Shown: in pieces, positions 15,418 to 26,892 of the stretch | How positions within the stretch are numbered: the first letter of the stretch is position 1 | How the letters are laid out: the number at the start of each line of letters is the position of its first letter | The notes under the pieces: model-generated | Seen by the model: the letters and a program-made list of their open reading frames with translations, nothing else | What the model was told of the DNA's origin: nothing | The model's database searches: none | Program-made: the position numbers and the translations under genes | From: Brachynemurus nebulosus | Taxonomy: Eukaryota; Arthropoda; Insecta; Neuroptera; Myrmeleontidae | DNA: 64,000 nt | Reading direction: 5' to 3' | Assembly: GCA_035578155.1 (NCBI GenBank) | Contig: JAPWDM010000050.1 | Span: forward strand, 248,001-312,000

Positions 15418-15496
15418 ACATACAGGAAAGGGTTTTTAGTATTTTGATCAAAATTGTAAAGTATATCACAGCATAGGTACTAATATTATAAATTTG

Positions 15497-16146
15497 ACAA
15501 GTAACACTACCTAACTGGCCATCACCAACCTCCTTGAAACTTCGCCGGTATGTAGAGGAAGAGGCAAAAATAAGAGACCCGTATTTTTTTATCAACCGCC
15601 GTTATTTTTTACGGAGTGAAACCAGCCCCCCAAAACATTTTGGGGTTCAAATCGTATTTATTAAGTTATCTCGAAAACTGTAAGAGATAGAAGACAACTT
15701 TGGATGATGAATTGCTACTCTTCGAAAGACATATTCACCTCCATAGGCTAAATTAGGCTCCAGTTTACAAGGGGGACTGGGGGGGCGGGTGAATATCGGG
15801 GTAATTTTCATGTACAGCCTAAGTGACTAAATGTATCAAATTTTCACCAACTATATATGTATGACAGTGAAAATCTAATATATTGAGCCACTCAGGCTGT
15901 ACAAGAAAATTTATTCCCATTTTCACCCTTCCAGTCTTTCTTGTGAACTCGACTCAAATTTAACCTATAAGGTCTTTCGAATAGTAACATTTCACCAGTT
16001 TAAAGCTTTCCTCTATCTCTTATTTCACGAGCTAGTTTCACGTCATAAAAGTGGACGACGACCGACAAAAAAAATTACGGATCCTTTTCTACATACCAGC
16101 AATGTTTCAAGGAGATTGACGATTGGCACGTGGGCATGTTACTTGT
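15497..16146. mobile_element. 650-bp fold-back element
   Basis: The left end is ACAAGTAACACTACC and the right end complements to ACAAGTAACATGCC. The arms (about 320 bp each, imperfect) pair through 'ctccttgaaac', 'ggtatgtag', 'gagtgaaac(c/t)agc', 'aagagatagaag' and 'tcgaaagac', up to a centre near 15850 ('tgtacagcct' and its complement). Related arm sequence occurs at 23100-23440. No coding remnant was found. Confidence 0.72.
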
Positions 16147-16149
16147 GAG

Positions 16150-17080
16150 AATTTGTTTGTTTGTATTGTCTCCACATCTCACCAGCTTAACCGATCATAT
16201 TTGAAACTTTGAAGTGATTCGAAAAGATATAAAATTCCGGCTACCGTTTACCGAAGCGAAGCATTTCTTGCTCGAAAAAAAATGTATTTAAAACGAAACA
16301 ATGAAATTACGAGAGTTGGCTATTAAAACAAAACAAAAAAAACCAATGATTGACTTGGAATTTTGTATATTGTCAAAAGAGGGAACTAAATAGGACGATA
16401 GCCTGAGAAAATATATTTGAGATTTAACTTGATGTCATAATTTCAAATAGCACGCGGGTAAAAGCTGGTATGTGCATATCTAGATTTTGTAAATTTCTAT
16501 GAACAAAAACGTGTTAACTGATAAAGTCTGCTGATCTAAAATTACACGTGTAATATTCTCCTCATTTCTGGATTGTTGTGCACTTACCACACTCACCAGT
16601 AGTAGAATGAATAGACAAATATGTGCAGTATACAAATGTGTGAGGAAGTTTAGGGTTATACATGGAGAGTATAGTCGAGTAGAACATCACATCACATAAC
16701 CAACCAGTTAGTTGGTTTATCCGACTCAATTTATTCACCAAGCAATGCAATTTGGCTTAAAATGTACATCGTACAATAGCCATTTATCACCGGGAATACC
16801 ATTATCATTTACATTTGTGCCTGTACCTACCTACATTCAAATATTGTTAGATAAATATGTATAGCTACATAATATGTATTACGTATAGATAGATACAATG
16901 AATACAATAGATAGGTTTGAATAGCATTAATTTCTTAGCACCTTTATCACCTTTAATTGCCACCACACACATTTCAATCGTGCAGTATAAGTATGTAGAT
17001 TTTTACGTACCTGATCTCACTGCATGCACACATTATATTATGGATACCAAGGCAATCTATTTAATTTTTTGATAGATGAA
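16150..17080. other. No gene recognised
   Basis: AT-rich. A stretch near 16195-16290 ('tttgaaactttgaagtgattcg', 'accgaagcgaagcatttc') resembles the degenerate tail of an interspersed repeat. Nothing else was supported. Confidence 0.45.
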
Positions 17081-18190
17081 TGTGACGTCATCCGGACCGA
17101 TCTACTGAATGAGATATAGTAGACCTATGAATGTATACTCAAAAACTACCAAAAAACGAATCAAAAATGTTGATTTATTTCATTTTATTTTATTTGCACA
17201 TTGGAATTTATTAATTAACCTGAAATTTAATGTTAAATATAACCACCCCTCCGATATTTGTATGACTTATTGCATTTTATTAATAAATATTTACAAAATA
17301 GTTTTGTTCAGTTTTCTTTCTTAATATGTTTATGCACAGATTAGTGTTTATGTTTGGAAACTTTCTGATCTAGTATTTCAATACGATTGTACAAGCGTAT
17401 TTTGAAGTAGGTACAAATTCTTTACCTTCAGTGGTAAGTCAATATGTGATGATTGATAAATAAATAATCACGAATATTATTTATAAAATTTTTATCGGTC
17501 TATATCCCATTTTATTTATTAATCTAAAAATGAAATGAGTTAGTAAAATGCAAAATAATCTTAAGAATACACCAATCTCCTTAAATTTAACTTCATCGTT
17601 TTTAATATTATGCTGCGCTTGCCGCTTTCGTTTCCTTTGTCTCAGGCTTGTAATTATTACTTTTTATTAAATGTAATATTAAAAACGCATAATTTTAAAA
17701 CCAAACCATTTATAAATTTTAATAATTTCCGACACTTGTCAATTGTCTCTTATGCAATTTTTTTTGTTTCCTGTTTTCTCTTTCAGTAACTGTATTAAGC
17801 TTGAGAAAATTTTTAGAAGGTAAAGCACCTTTAGTTAAATGTTGTTTTTCTACTGGAGTATTTCATAGTTTTTCTTTTAAACCAGTGTAGTCTGATTCTT
17901 CAAACTGATCAGAGCAAATTTTTATTGTCGCTAAATTAAAAACGACGTTTTCCCCATATATGCTTTTACCCATTTTGCACAAATAATCCTATCAGACTGA
18001 AACGCAAATTTTTTTTATTATTTTCAGATTTTTTTCACTATAATTATTTCATACATTTACCGTAAAAACTATTTTAAATATTTTATAAACTTTTACAATT
18101 CAAAATACTAAAATAAGTAATTTAAATTCAAAATGTTTAAACAATTTTGACATAAGTTAAATTATTTATCTCGGTCAAAATGACGTCACA
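17081..18190 (-). mobile_element. Decayed THAP-transposase (P-like) element, probable
   Basis: An imperfect inverted repeat bounds the region: TGTGACGTCATCCGGACCGA at 17081 and, complemented from 18190, TGTGACGTCATTTTGACCGA. A THAP-domain remnant lies on the minus strand with its N-terminal side about 185 bp from the right end. That is where a transposase start would sit if the right end is 5'. P-type transposases carry an N-terminal THAP domain. Only about 20 bp of TIR is visible and no target duplication was found, so the element boundaries are an inference. Confidence 0.5.
17785..18005 (-). pseudogene. THAP-domain remnant
   Basis: Translated on the minus strand, this stretch contains SDRIICAKWVKA, then after a frameshift NLATIKICSDQFEESDY, then LTKGALPS. 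The order W...ICS-x-x-FEESDY...G-A-[VL]-PS matches the C-terminal half of a THAP zinc-binding DNA-binding domain (ICSxHFxxxDY...AxPS). Departures are Q in place of the zinc-binding His, an in-frame stop after KEKL and the frameshift; the N-terminal CxxxC was not found. It cannot encode a functional zinc finger. A P-like transposase remnant is preferred over a host THAP gene because of the flanking inverted repeat. Confidence 0.62.
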
Positions 18191-18316
18191 AAATGTATCT
18201 ACTGGCGACTGTAAGCTGCTAATTACAATGCCTTCTATAATATTATAATATTTGTATGCCGTGCCTAATCTGACAAAAGTATGATTATGTAACTGCATCT
18301 AGCACCGTAATTGTTA

Positions 18317-18350
18317 GGGGTACTCAGAGATTTTGACCTCTGAGTATCCC
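18317..18350. repeat. Short hairpin
   Basis: GGGGTACTCAGAG and CTCTGAGTATCCC pair, with one G-T wobble, around an 8-base loop. Function unknown. Confidence 0.6.
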
Positions 18351-18934
18351 TCATAGTTTTGCACTTTCCACATTCTAACGTGTGACCAACTTGCACTTCA
18401 CCAAACTTTCTGCTGAACTCAGTTCGCCAAGTTTTTGGGGTAAAGGGGGTATTTTTCTTTATTACAAAAATAAAGATTTAAAACGTTAATTCTGGACCTA
18501 ACTATTAATTATTTAATAGTCGAACGTATAAAATTAAAAATTAATTAGATTTTTTTCGTAATTGCTAATTTTTTTTTAATCTTTCTTGTTAGCAGTAAGG
18601 TATAAATAAAAAAAATATAATTGACGCCTATACTATTAGGTACATGATTATTACTGTGTCGTTTATGGATATTTAAATGATTTTAATATTACCTACATAT
18701 TAAATTACCTAAATGATTTTAATATTACCTACATATTAACAGTAAATTACTATCAAAAAAATGCAAACTTTAACAATATTTTTTAAATTCATTCAAATTC
18801 AATTTAATTGCGATTATTGCAATTAATTTTGCTATTTAAATATATTAGTTTTTGACATTTGACGTTTTGAAATTTTACTCAAAATATACATACGTAATTT
18901 ACACATGCTACCTATATATATAGTGAGTATACCA

Positions 18935-19625
18935 TAGAACACTAGAAGCCAACTAACATAAAAAAAGTGAAATTCGCTTGGAGTCATTTGTAAGCCAGTC
19001 ACAGCTTAAGGCATTAGTCCGTCAGTAGTCGTCGTCGAGTCAACACACCATTATATTAAAAATATACCCATTGTTAGTTGAACACGTTGAAGAGCTCTCT
19101 CTGGTAATACGTGTGTGTGGTTGTATGCGTGTATACACATACTACTACAAAAAACCAAACTAATACACTGCAAACAGTGTGTATGTACACAAACAGACTA
19201 CGTCACAAACTCATTACAAGTGGAACAGAGGCAAAGCCAATCTAGTTTGTCCCCTTGTATCACACAGTATATAATACATGATAGGTACCTACAACATATG
19301 TACATAAAGCTACGGATACACGAGACATCTAAATTAGCATTATTGTGTGCAATGTTTACACTATAGAACACTAGAAGCAAACTAATATCAAAAAAGTTTA
19401 GTTCGCTTGGAGTCATTTGTTGGTCTGTCACAGCTTAAGGCATTTAGTCAGTCGGTGTCGGTCATCGAATCCACTACGATTGTTATGTATTGTAAGACCA
19501 TTGTTACTTGACCTGCACGTTGCTCTGTCCGATAATACGTGTTTTGTAATTGTGTGTGTAAATACTCACACAGAAGCAAACATCAAGCCTAAACCACTAC
19601 AAACAGTTTGTACTTACACAGCATA
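18935..19625. repeat. Duplicated ~260-bp block, offset 429 bp
   Basis: A block beginning 'tagaacactagaagc' at 18935 recurs at 19364. The copies share 'ttcgcttggagtcatttgt', 'gtcacagcttaaggcatt', 'taatacgtgt' and 'aaacagt.tgta.gtaca', ending near 19195 and 19625. It is less AT-rich than its surroundings and contains 'agtccgtcagtagtcgtcgtcgag', with a TCAGT that matches the insect initiator consensus. It could be a duplicated promoter or 5' exon, but no coding exon follows, so that reading is weak. Confidence 0.6.
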
Positions 19626-19725
19626 GTGATGCGAAGTGGAGGAGATTTTACGTCACCTTTCTGCTACAGTCGGAATACTAACTATCATATAGTAGTTTGG
19701 CCCGTTGGTTTACACGTTCAAGTAA

Positions 19726-20176
19726 AGCGGGTTCTACACGATGCTACGAACGTTCCTTCCAACATTCGATCGAACGTTTGAGGCAGTTAAGTTCGATAGT
19801 TGGTGCGACGAATGTATCTGCTACACGGTGAATCGAATGTTTGATCCAATACGAATGATGATGTGTTGGTACTCAGTGGACGATGTTATCTGTCTGATGT
19901 TATCTCTAATGTTATACACTGATGTTGTCTCTCTTCACATGAACGAGCGTGCAGCTGCTGAGTCGAACCAACCAACGAACCAACATTGACCTTCAAATGT
20001 TCGAAGCACCCCTTTGACTCGGTGCAAAAATACCGACATCGAACGGGACACGACCAAATGCGAACGTTTGACGCTCGACATTGGACACTCGTAGGTTCGA
20101 ACAACGGCTACACGATGCTATGAACCATCCAACGTCGAATGTTGGAAGGTGTTCGTAGCATCGTGTAGCAGCGGCT
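19726..20176. mobile_element. 451-bp Harbinger-type MITE
   Basis: A TAA duplication lies at 19723-19725 and 20177-20179. The TIRs are AGCGGGTTCTACACGATGC at the left and AGCCGCTGCTACACGATGC at the right (complemented). Further inward both continue 'tacgaac' and 'ccttccaacattcga'. Several inverted and direct copies of 'ctacacgatgcta' and 'cgaacgtttga' fill the element. A 3-bp TWA target is the signature of PIF/Harbinger elements. Open frames over this region are products of the repeat. Confidence 0.82.
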
Positions 20177-20179
20177 TAA

Positions 20180-20955
20180 ATTTGCAGTCTAGATAAGGCT
20201 AGAACAGTTGTATACACTCGAGTTGCTAGACTTCTCTAGCAAATATTTGAGGTTGTTTACACAGTAGTGTCACACACGGCGAATAGAATAGTGTCAGACA
20301 TTTCACACAACACCTGATTTAGATTATAATTTAACATTTCTAAATCGTATTTTGTATTGCCATATTCTATTTTGAATTGAAAACTAATATTTTTATAAAT
20401 GTTGCTGCAAGACGGCAGTTTCGTACTGAAAATAATTTATTTCATTTTTTGCTATAGTGTAAATCCAACTTGTAAAATTTTATTGCGTTTACTTTTTTCT
20501 TAGAGTTGTAATATAATATTATCTCTGTATTATCTTTTGGATGCGTCTCACAATTTAGGATTACCTTGTTGGTAGTATCTTAAATCAACTTTTCTGTCCT
20601 TTTGTAAAAAAAAAAACTTCTACACCAAAAGCGTGTCGTGTGTCCGTACCTTTATAATCTTTTTAAAATAAATTATTTTTTTTTTTGTCAAAAGATTCTT
20701 ATATTATAACATAACCTATTTGTATGACTTAACGTTTATGTAAAAAAAAACAATATGTTTTCATCCAAATCATTTTAATATTTGCGACGATTTGAATTTT
20801 TACACAAAATTTCGAATGCGAAAGGAATTTTTATTTTGGAAAAAATTCGCCCACGAATACAACACAAAACGAACTGGTATGCTGTTTTTTAAATAATAAG
20901 TATTTCAACTAAGCAGTAATGTATCTTTTTTTTAGGAATAGTACATTATCTTCAG
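20180..20955. other. No gene recognised
   Basis: AT-rich sequence between a MITE and a transposase scrap. No signals were supported. Confidence 0.45.
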
Positions 20956-20959
20956 AAAT

Positions 20960-21231
20960 AATGTTTTTTTTAAGGAGAAGTTTTCAAAGCTACTACTAGC
21001 AAAGTAGTGAAATTAGTGTCACACAAAATTGCTTTGTTGCGTGAAGAATTCATTAAATTTCCAACAACTGACGTCGAAAAGGCGCAAGTTAAAGAAAATT
21101 TTTATAACATTACGCGGTTTCCGAGAGTGTTTGCTGCTTTACATACATACACGGTTACATATACAGGCTGGAAACAGATTTATCGAACGTGGGGCAAGTA
21201 TGGTGAGAAATTTTTCTCAGGATCAATGTGA
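20960..21231 (+). pseudogene. Harbinger (HARBI1-like) transposase fragment
   Basis: The frame opening at a non-ATG codon at 21007 reads EEFIKFPTT...ENFYNITRFPRVFAAL. This matches the segment of PIF/Harbinger nucleases that leads into the first catalytic aspartate (FY-x-[IL]-xx-FPxVxGaIDGTH). Here the expected G-A-I-D-G-T-H has become AALHTYTV, so the catalytic Asp is gone. About 20 residues later the similarity fades. It is an isolated domain scrap without identified TIRs. Confidence 0.68.
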
Positions 21232-21318
21232 TCTCTGACACTTTTTGATCAATAATATTTCATTTTTAAATCGCGTTACCATGGATCTGCAATATTTTTG
21301 TGTTTGTCAGATTAAATA

Positions 21319-21356
21319 CCCCTGTCGCAGCATCTGCATAACATAGCGAATTTCCA
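21319..21356. repeat. Solo end of the 8948-10307 family
   Basis: 'ccctgtcgcagcatctgcat...agcgaatttcc' matches the terminal ~38 bp of the element at 8948 apart from short indels, then stops abruptly at unrelated sequence. Confidence 0.7.
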
Positions 21357-21359
21357 AAT

Positions 21360-21840
21360 TTTAGGGACTGGCGGATCTCATCTAAGAACTGTACCTATTT
21401 AAAATAGTTTAGCTTTCTAAGAGTAAAAGATTTTTTAAAATCGGCTGGGTAATTAGTTTTGATATTTTTGGGACCCAAGAACCCGAACGGACTTTGTGCA
21501 GCATAGTTGTATCCATCTAAAATAATTTAGTTCTCTAACAGTGAAAAAATTTTCAAAATCGGTCGGTTAGTTTATTTTTTACAATAATGGGAACAGTAAA
21601 CCCTGGCGGAAATCATACAACATAACCTTTATTCATCTAAAATAATTTTAGTAAAAAGTTTATCCTAACAGTAAAAAACGGGTCCTAGGGATCTCATATA
21701 ACTTATGGTAGTCCGTAAGGTTCTTGTGGACATCATTTAATTACTTAATGAATTCAAATACTTTAACTTACTAACGGTGAAAAAATTTTCAAAATTTTCG
21801 ACATTCGCTAAAAAAATCATTGAAAAATATTTGATATGTT
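21360..21840 (-). repeat. Helitron-associated tandem repeat, reverse orientation
   Basis: Imperfect units carry 'atctaaaataattta', 'ctaacagtgaaaaaattttcaaaat' and 'cggtcggtta' at about 21400, 21520 and 21650. They are the reverse orientation counterpart of the units 'accgattttgaaaattttttcactgttag' in the Helitron-like element at 28559. The copy is truncated at both ends. Confidence 0.6.
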
Positions 21841-21979
21841 TCGATCAATTAATGGTCAACATCAGCAAATAAAAGTTACTCAAATCGAAGAAAAGAATGA
21901 GTTATTTGTCCGTAGAAATTAAAATACAAATTCTGAAAACGAGCAAAGAAATATTGAAAAAACTAGATCGGCAAAACAT

Positions 21980-22900
21980 TCTGACAAATAACACTACCCA
22001 ACTAATACTTGCCAATTTGAATGAAACTTAACATACTTATTAAACAGCGAAAAATATTAAATACGTGTTTTTTTATTTCGGCTAAATACGCTTTTTAGGG
22101 GTAGAAAACACCATTCAACCTCTGTAGATGAAAACAGTTATAGCTAGATATTTTTGAAACGACATATTTTCTGAAAAAAGGGCTGAGTACCAAATTTGTA
22201 GAATTTGAAGCGATGCACTTGATAGTGACCCTGAAATCGATTTTCAAGGTCAGTTGAAAATGATTAGCCATTGCCGAAGTTTGACCATATCCTGTACCTA
22301 TAAGCAGTAATTTCATGTATTGACTCAATCTATCTTCAAAGTTGATTTATAGAAAAAATTAGAAGAAAACATTTTTGTAAGTAATTTTAGAAGTAAAGTT
22401 AAGAAAAGATTTAATATCACTCTAATTGTAAGTTAAACATTAACTTTATGTTATATTATAAATTTTCAAAATTTTTTAAAATTTTTATTGCTACTCTATA
22501 GTTATCATATTAGGAATTCAATTGAACATATGATTAACTATTATTTTTCCGATTGCGATTGAGCAAGTATTTTTCAAAATTACTTCTTGATCACTTATTT
22601 TCTATCTTGCATGTGAAATTCGTTCGAATATACTTTGGACCATTTAGGGGTGAAAAGTAAGCTACTCCTTTTGAAAAATATTAAATGATTTTCAAATGAC
22701 TTTGGAAATTGACCTCAAGGTCAACTTCAAAGTCATCATCAAGTGCTTCACTTTGAATTCTATAACTTTGGTCCTAAGCACTTTTTTCAGAAAATATATC
22801 GTACCATAATCCACTTCTATGTTGATTCCTGGTCTCTTTTCCTGCGTTTCTAATATTTATGTCAATAAAAAATGTGCTACCGTAGACAAGGATGAATAGG
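21980..22900. repeat. Imperfect inverted repeat
   Basis: Sequence at 22165-22265 ('atattttctgaaaaaagggct', 'tagaatttgaag', 'gcacttgatagtgacc') pairs, at roughly three-quarters identity by eye, with the complement of 22700-22805. The left part opens with 'tgacaaataacactaccca', resembling the end of the fold-back at 15497. Boundaries are uncertain. Confidence 0.45.
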
Positions 22901-23099
22901 TACGCATTCAGACTTCACACCGTATTTTTTTGTATTTATTTTATGAGTACCTAATCTTTAATATATTAAAAATTTACGCGAAGATGGTCACTTTATCAGC
23001 AGTATCCAAAAAAATTTAAAAATATTGGTGGTTTTTGAAAAATTAACAAAAATCGTATAATTTCTTCTCTGTGAAAAATTGGGATCAAAAGAGACGAGA

Positions 23100-23440
23100 A
23101 AAGAGTAAATGGGGACAACCGGTAGGGTCGACCAAAATAACGGACCCGATTTTTTTCATCTGACACAGTCGCCATTTAAGAAGTGAAATTACCCCTCAAA
23201 ATTAGGGTGAAATTTCAATTTTGCTAGATTACTTGAAAACTGCGGCAGATAAAGAAAAATTTTAAATTGACACAACACTTCATTTTTAGAGAGCTTTCTA
23301 CTGATATATACAAAGCTAGAGTCGGACCTACTAGAGGGGCTATTTTGGTAAATTTGGGGGTAAAAAAAGTTGTATAAGCGTTTTTCCTAACATCTAAAAC
23401 AAAAACAAGAGCCTTATCACCATTTTTTCTAAGCATTAAA
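23100..23440. repeat. Arm sequence related to the 15497 fold-back
   Basis: 'aacggacccgatttttttcatc', 'agtgaaattacccctcaaaat', 'ttacttgaaaactg..gcagataaag' and 'gagagctttctact' parallel the arm at 15570-15730 in the same order. It is probably a diverged single arm. Confidence 0.45.
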
Positions 23441-24355
23441 AGCTGGTTTATATTCGATTTCTATTGAAAACTCAATTAGACTGCATGTTAAAAGTGAGCA
23501 AAAATTAAACCTGCAATAACTTTTAAACGCTGTAGTGAATCTAATTTAAATTTTCACAGTCGATTAAATTTAGAAAAACCATTATTCGCACAAATTTTCA
23601 TAAGACTGTCACCATTTTTAAGTACCTCCATAATATCCTTAACTTGTAGCTATGGTATAATTATCAAAATTTTTTGCAGGTTTCTTACTAATCATACAAC
23701 ATGTAATGATTCATACAACATACAACACATAATTCCTGAGTAGCCCTAAATAATGCGTGTCAAACACGCACTTGACGACTTTTTTATTATATATACTCAT
23801 GTCAGTACCAATGTGTTGCAATTAGCTTTTCACTTTTGTTAACATTGATAACATAATATACAAATATTGATTGAAAACCTACGTACTTGAAAAGTAAAAA
23901 GAATGTGCAGATAGATATGTTCGATAGATAACTAACAGAAGAGTCACTCAAGCAGAAGAGAGAAGAAATACGAAAGACGAAATATACGAGAATGAATCTA
24001 AATTCTTATGTTTCTGGTTTATGAAGCAAACATTCTCAATAATGGTGTTATGTGAGAAATGATTTGGAAGCAATCAAGTGATTGGGTGGTGGTACAGAAG
24101 TACACTGAATCATCAAATTGTACACAAACACATTCTTTTTTTTTTAACAATAATTATTTTTATTGTATTTACTGGAAATTAGTTTATACGGCACGAACAG
24201 CCGACAATTTGGATGATGAAATCAAAAATTTTATGAAAACTAAAATCGGCGACAATAGTAACGTAAAAGCCCCTATACCGGAACACTATTTTTAGGTGTG
24301 TAATTAAACTGACAAAAATTTACAAATAAATTAAACACCCTTTTTTTTTTCTTAA

Positions 24356-25277
24356 CCCTAGAATCATACGGATACGTCAAAATGACGAACGAACTTCTCT
24401 ACCTGCTCCAATACTACAACTTGTCGGTACCTGCTTGCTGTGAGATTTCTGTTATCTAATTTATTTGTTGTTATAACACATAAGACGTATTTATTTTGTT
24501 TATAGTCATTGTCGTTTTGTTTGAATTGAAATAGTGTCCGTCAAAAGGACGTCCATGTATAATTACGCAATGTTTTTTTTTTAAAGATTTTGTACTTCAC
24601 ATATAAAAGTTTTCTTAATTTTTCTAAAATATATTAAAGATATGGATGTTATAATTAATTTATTCAATGATTATGATAATGTGAAAGATGATTACAGCTG
24701 TTTGACTTATAGAGACGACATAATACTGAACTTTTAATATATTGAATCGAAAACTAAAGAATGCGTTTCAAGTGACTTAATAAAAGATTAACAATTTATT
24801 TTGTGAAAAATATTTTAATTATTATTATTTTTTGAGATCTTATTCGAAAAATTACTAACAAATTTTAGAAAATTTACAAATGTGCCTAATGGGGAAATAA
24901 CTACATATCTATAGGAATATTTATGACTGAGAAATTTCACATTCTGTAAAGTAACACATGTCCACTGACTCATAATAGTTCATAAATTAATTATTTGAAA
25001 CACATGTTTTATGATACAATTGATGTATTTATCTATTTTTTAATTTTTATAATGAAAATATGCTTTGATAGAAAGATTAAAAAATTAATAAATATTTATA
25101 TTAAGAAATTTTTCCAAATCCAATTTTTTTAAATATTTTGTTTGCTTTTAGAGTATTGTTATGTAAAAAAAATGTTTTTTGCAAATAAACTCTAAAACTC
25201 TTCGTAAAAAGTCCATCCGTCAAAACGACGTCGATGTATGATTAACGTTTCTCGTAGACCAACGTATGATTCTAGGG
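24356..25277 (-). mobile_element. piggyBac-type non-autonomous element, copy A
   Basis: TTAA flanks lie at 24352-24355 and 25278-25281. The ends are CCCTAGAATCATACG and its complement, close to the CCCTAGAAAGATA terminus of the classic piggyBac. Subterminal palindromic motifs of the form cgtc-aaaa-gacg recur at both ends. It is 922 bp and inverted relative to copies B (49042) and C (61622). Inside is a short acidic reading frame starting ATG at about 24642 (LFNDYDNVKDDY), also present in B and C, perhaps the remnant of the transposase N-terminus. The catalytic region is absent. Confidence 0.88.
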
Positions 25278-25561
25278 TTAATAAGCATGGAAGAAAGTTT
25301 TTTTAATCGAATGAATATGTTTCTAAAAAAATACAACTCAAAAATTTTTATTAATTAATGGTTTATTTTTACAAAATATCGACATCTATATCCAAACAAA
25401 GAAATATTAATGACACTAGGAGTTGGGAACCGATATACAAACAGAGTAATATGAGTAATATGATACACAGAGTGACATCTAGACGTCAAAGTAGGAAACA
25501 TAGAATGGTTTAAGTATCAGACGTAAATAAAAGATCAAAATACTGTATTCAACAAAAATTG

Positions 25562-25565
<4 letters not shown>

Positions 25566-25641
<76 letters not shown>
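25566..25641. repeat. (TA)n microsatellite
   Basis: TA array inside the 24261-25819 element, at the same internal position as the array at 27760 in its sister copy. Confidence 0.96.
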
Positions 25642-25645
<4 letters not shown>

Positions 25646-25821
25646 TCTTTAATTAAGTAAGGAAACATTAAATGCGCGGTGAATTTAAATTGAAAAATAA
25701 TCATTCTATTAATAATAATTTTTGTTATCAGAGGTTTCTTTCAGAAATAACTTCTTTAATATATAAATGTCAAAACTGTTCGGACATATGATCGCGTTCC
25801 GGTATAGGGGCTTTTGCCCTA

Positions 25822-26740
25822 ACTAAGATAGGTAATAATTTTAAAGTTTAAATTTCTGACAGGTGTTTTTTGATGCCCTCTCGTCGGGAACAGTATTAAC
25901 AAAATACAAAATTTAGCATTCTACTGTAAAATTCCACATTTTTATACCAGTATGGCAATATATACTCTTATACGTAGCTCTATATACGTATTTCATATAT
26001 TCGATGCTCTTTATACTTACATATCTCAGAACATATCAATAAAATCAGAAAAAGTTTTGCCATCAAATTGTAAATGATAATCAGATTCATTTTAATTTTC
26101 ATCCAGTTTTTGTATTTTATTTATTAACTTTTCAGTATTTTATTTGTACACTAGAGTAGTAATACTTGTTATCCGGATCCCAAAACGTAGGGTAAAATTA
26201 AATGTGTACCTAATAAAAATATATTATATACATATCTACGTAATATGTATATGAAGATAATAAAGAAACATCTTAAATAATTAGTAAAACAATTAAAAAA
26301 ACTGAAATATTAAACGTGAGCGTGTTTCTAAACACTACATCAATTTAATATATTATGTTATTATGTAGGTATTTGTACATATTATCTATGTTGAGGCAAG
26401 CATAGTGCTTTTGACGTGGTGCATGTCTGTCAGTGCCAACAATGAGCTTGACAAATTTTTTTACAACGTATGTATGGATGTATGTATGTAGGTATTATCT
26501 ATACATTGTTTCATAAAATTTGTTGTTATTACGTACATTTTTTTCTTTTTAAAAAGGATTAGGAAAATGGGGAAGTTTATTGTGTTCTGTGTAGAATTCC
26601 AGTTTTAATTTTTCCATTTTCTAACATTTATAATAAAGTAGGTACATTTTGTTTGTATTTTGCCTTATACGAACATTAACTTGTCACTACCTGTATATTG
26701 TTTGAAAGATACCTATTAAAAATTATGCATGGATTGTAAT
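25822..26740. other. No gene recognised
   Basis: AT-rich. 'gcatagtgcttttgacgtggtgcatgtctgtcagtgccaa' near 26400 is locally GC-richer but carries no recognisable signal. Confidence 0.45.
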
Positions 26741-26892
26741 GTAACTTTTTTGCACGATCGTGTATTTTCATGCACTTAATGATACTGTTGATAATACTAG
26801 TAAGCTACATTCCCCGAACGTTTGTTTACATCCATGGTAACTAAGAAATGATAATGCGGTAAGTAAAATCAACTTAAAAATGATTGTAACTA

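Larger units (their letters stand above)
24261..25819. mobile_element. TA-flanked element (GTAAAAGCCCC family), interrupted by a piggyBac-type MITE
   Basis: The ends are ACGTAAAAGCCCCTATACCG at the left and 'cggtataggggcttttgccc' at the right, with TA at 24259-24260 and 25820-25821. Outside the piggyBac-type insertion it is collinear with the element at 26893-28004. About 490 bp present in that copy (around 27256-27745) is missing here between 'tactgtatt' and 'caacaaaaattg'. It also shares its right portion with the MITE at 3631. No transposase was recognised. Confidence 0.8.

Noticed and set aside
19741..20104. Frames of 72-82 residues on both strands
   Set aside because: Fully contained in the Harbinger-type MITE and generated by its repeated cacgatgct/cgaacgtt motifs.
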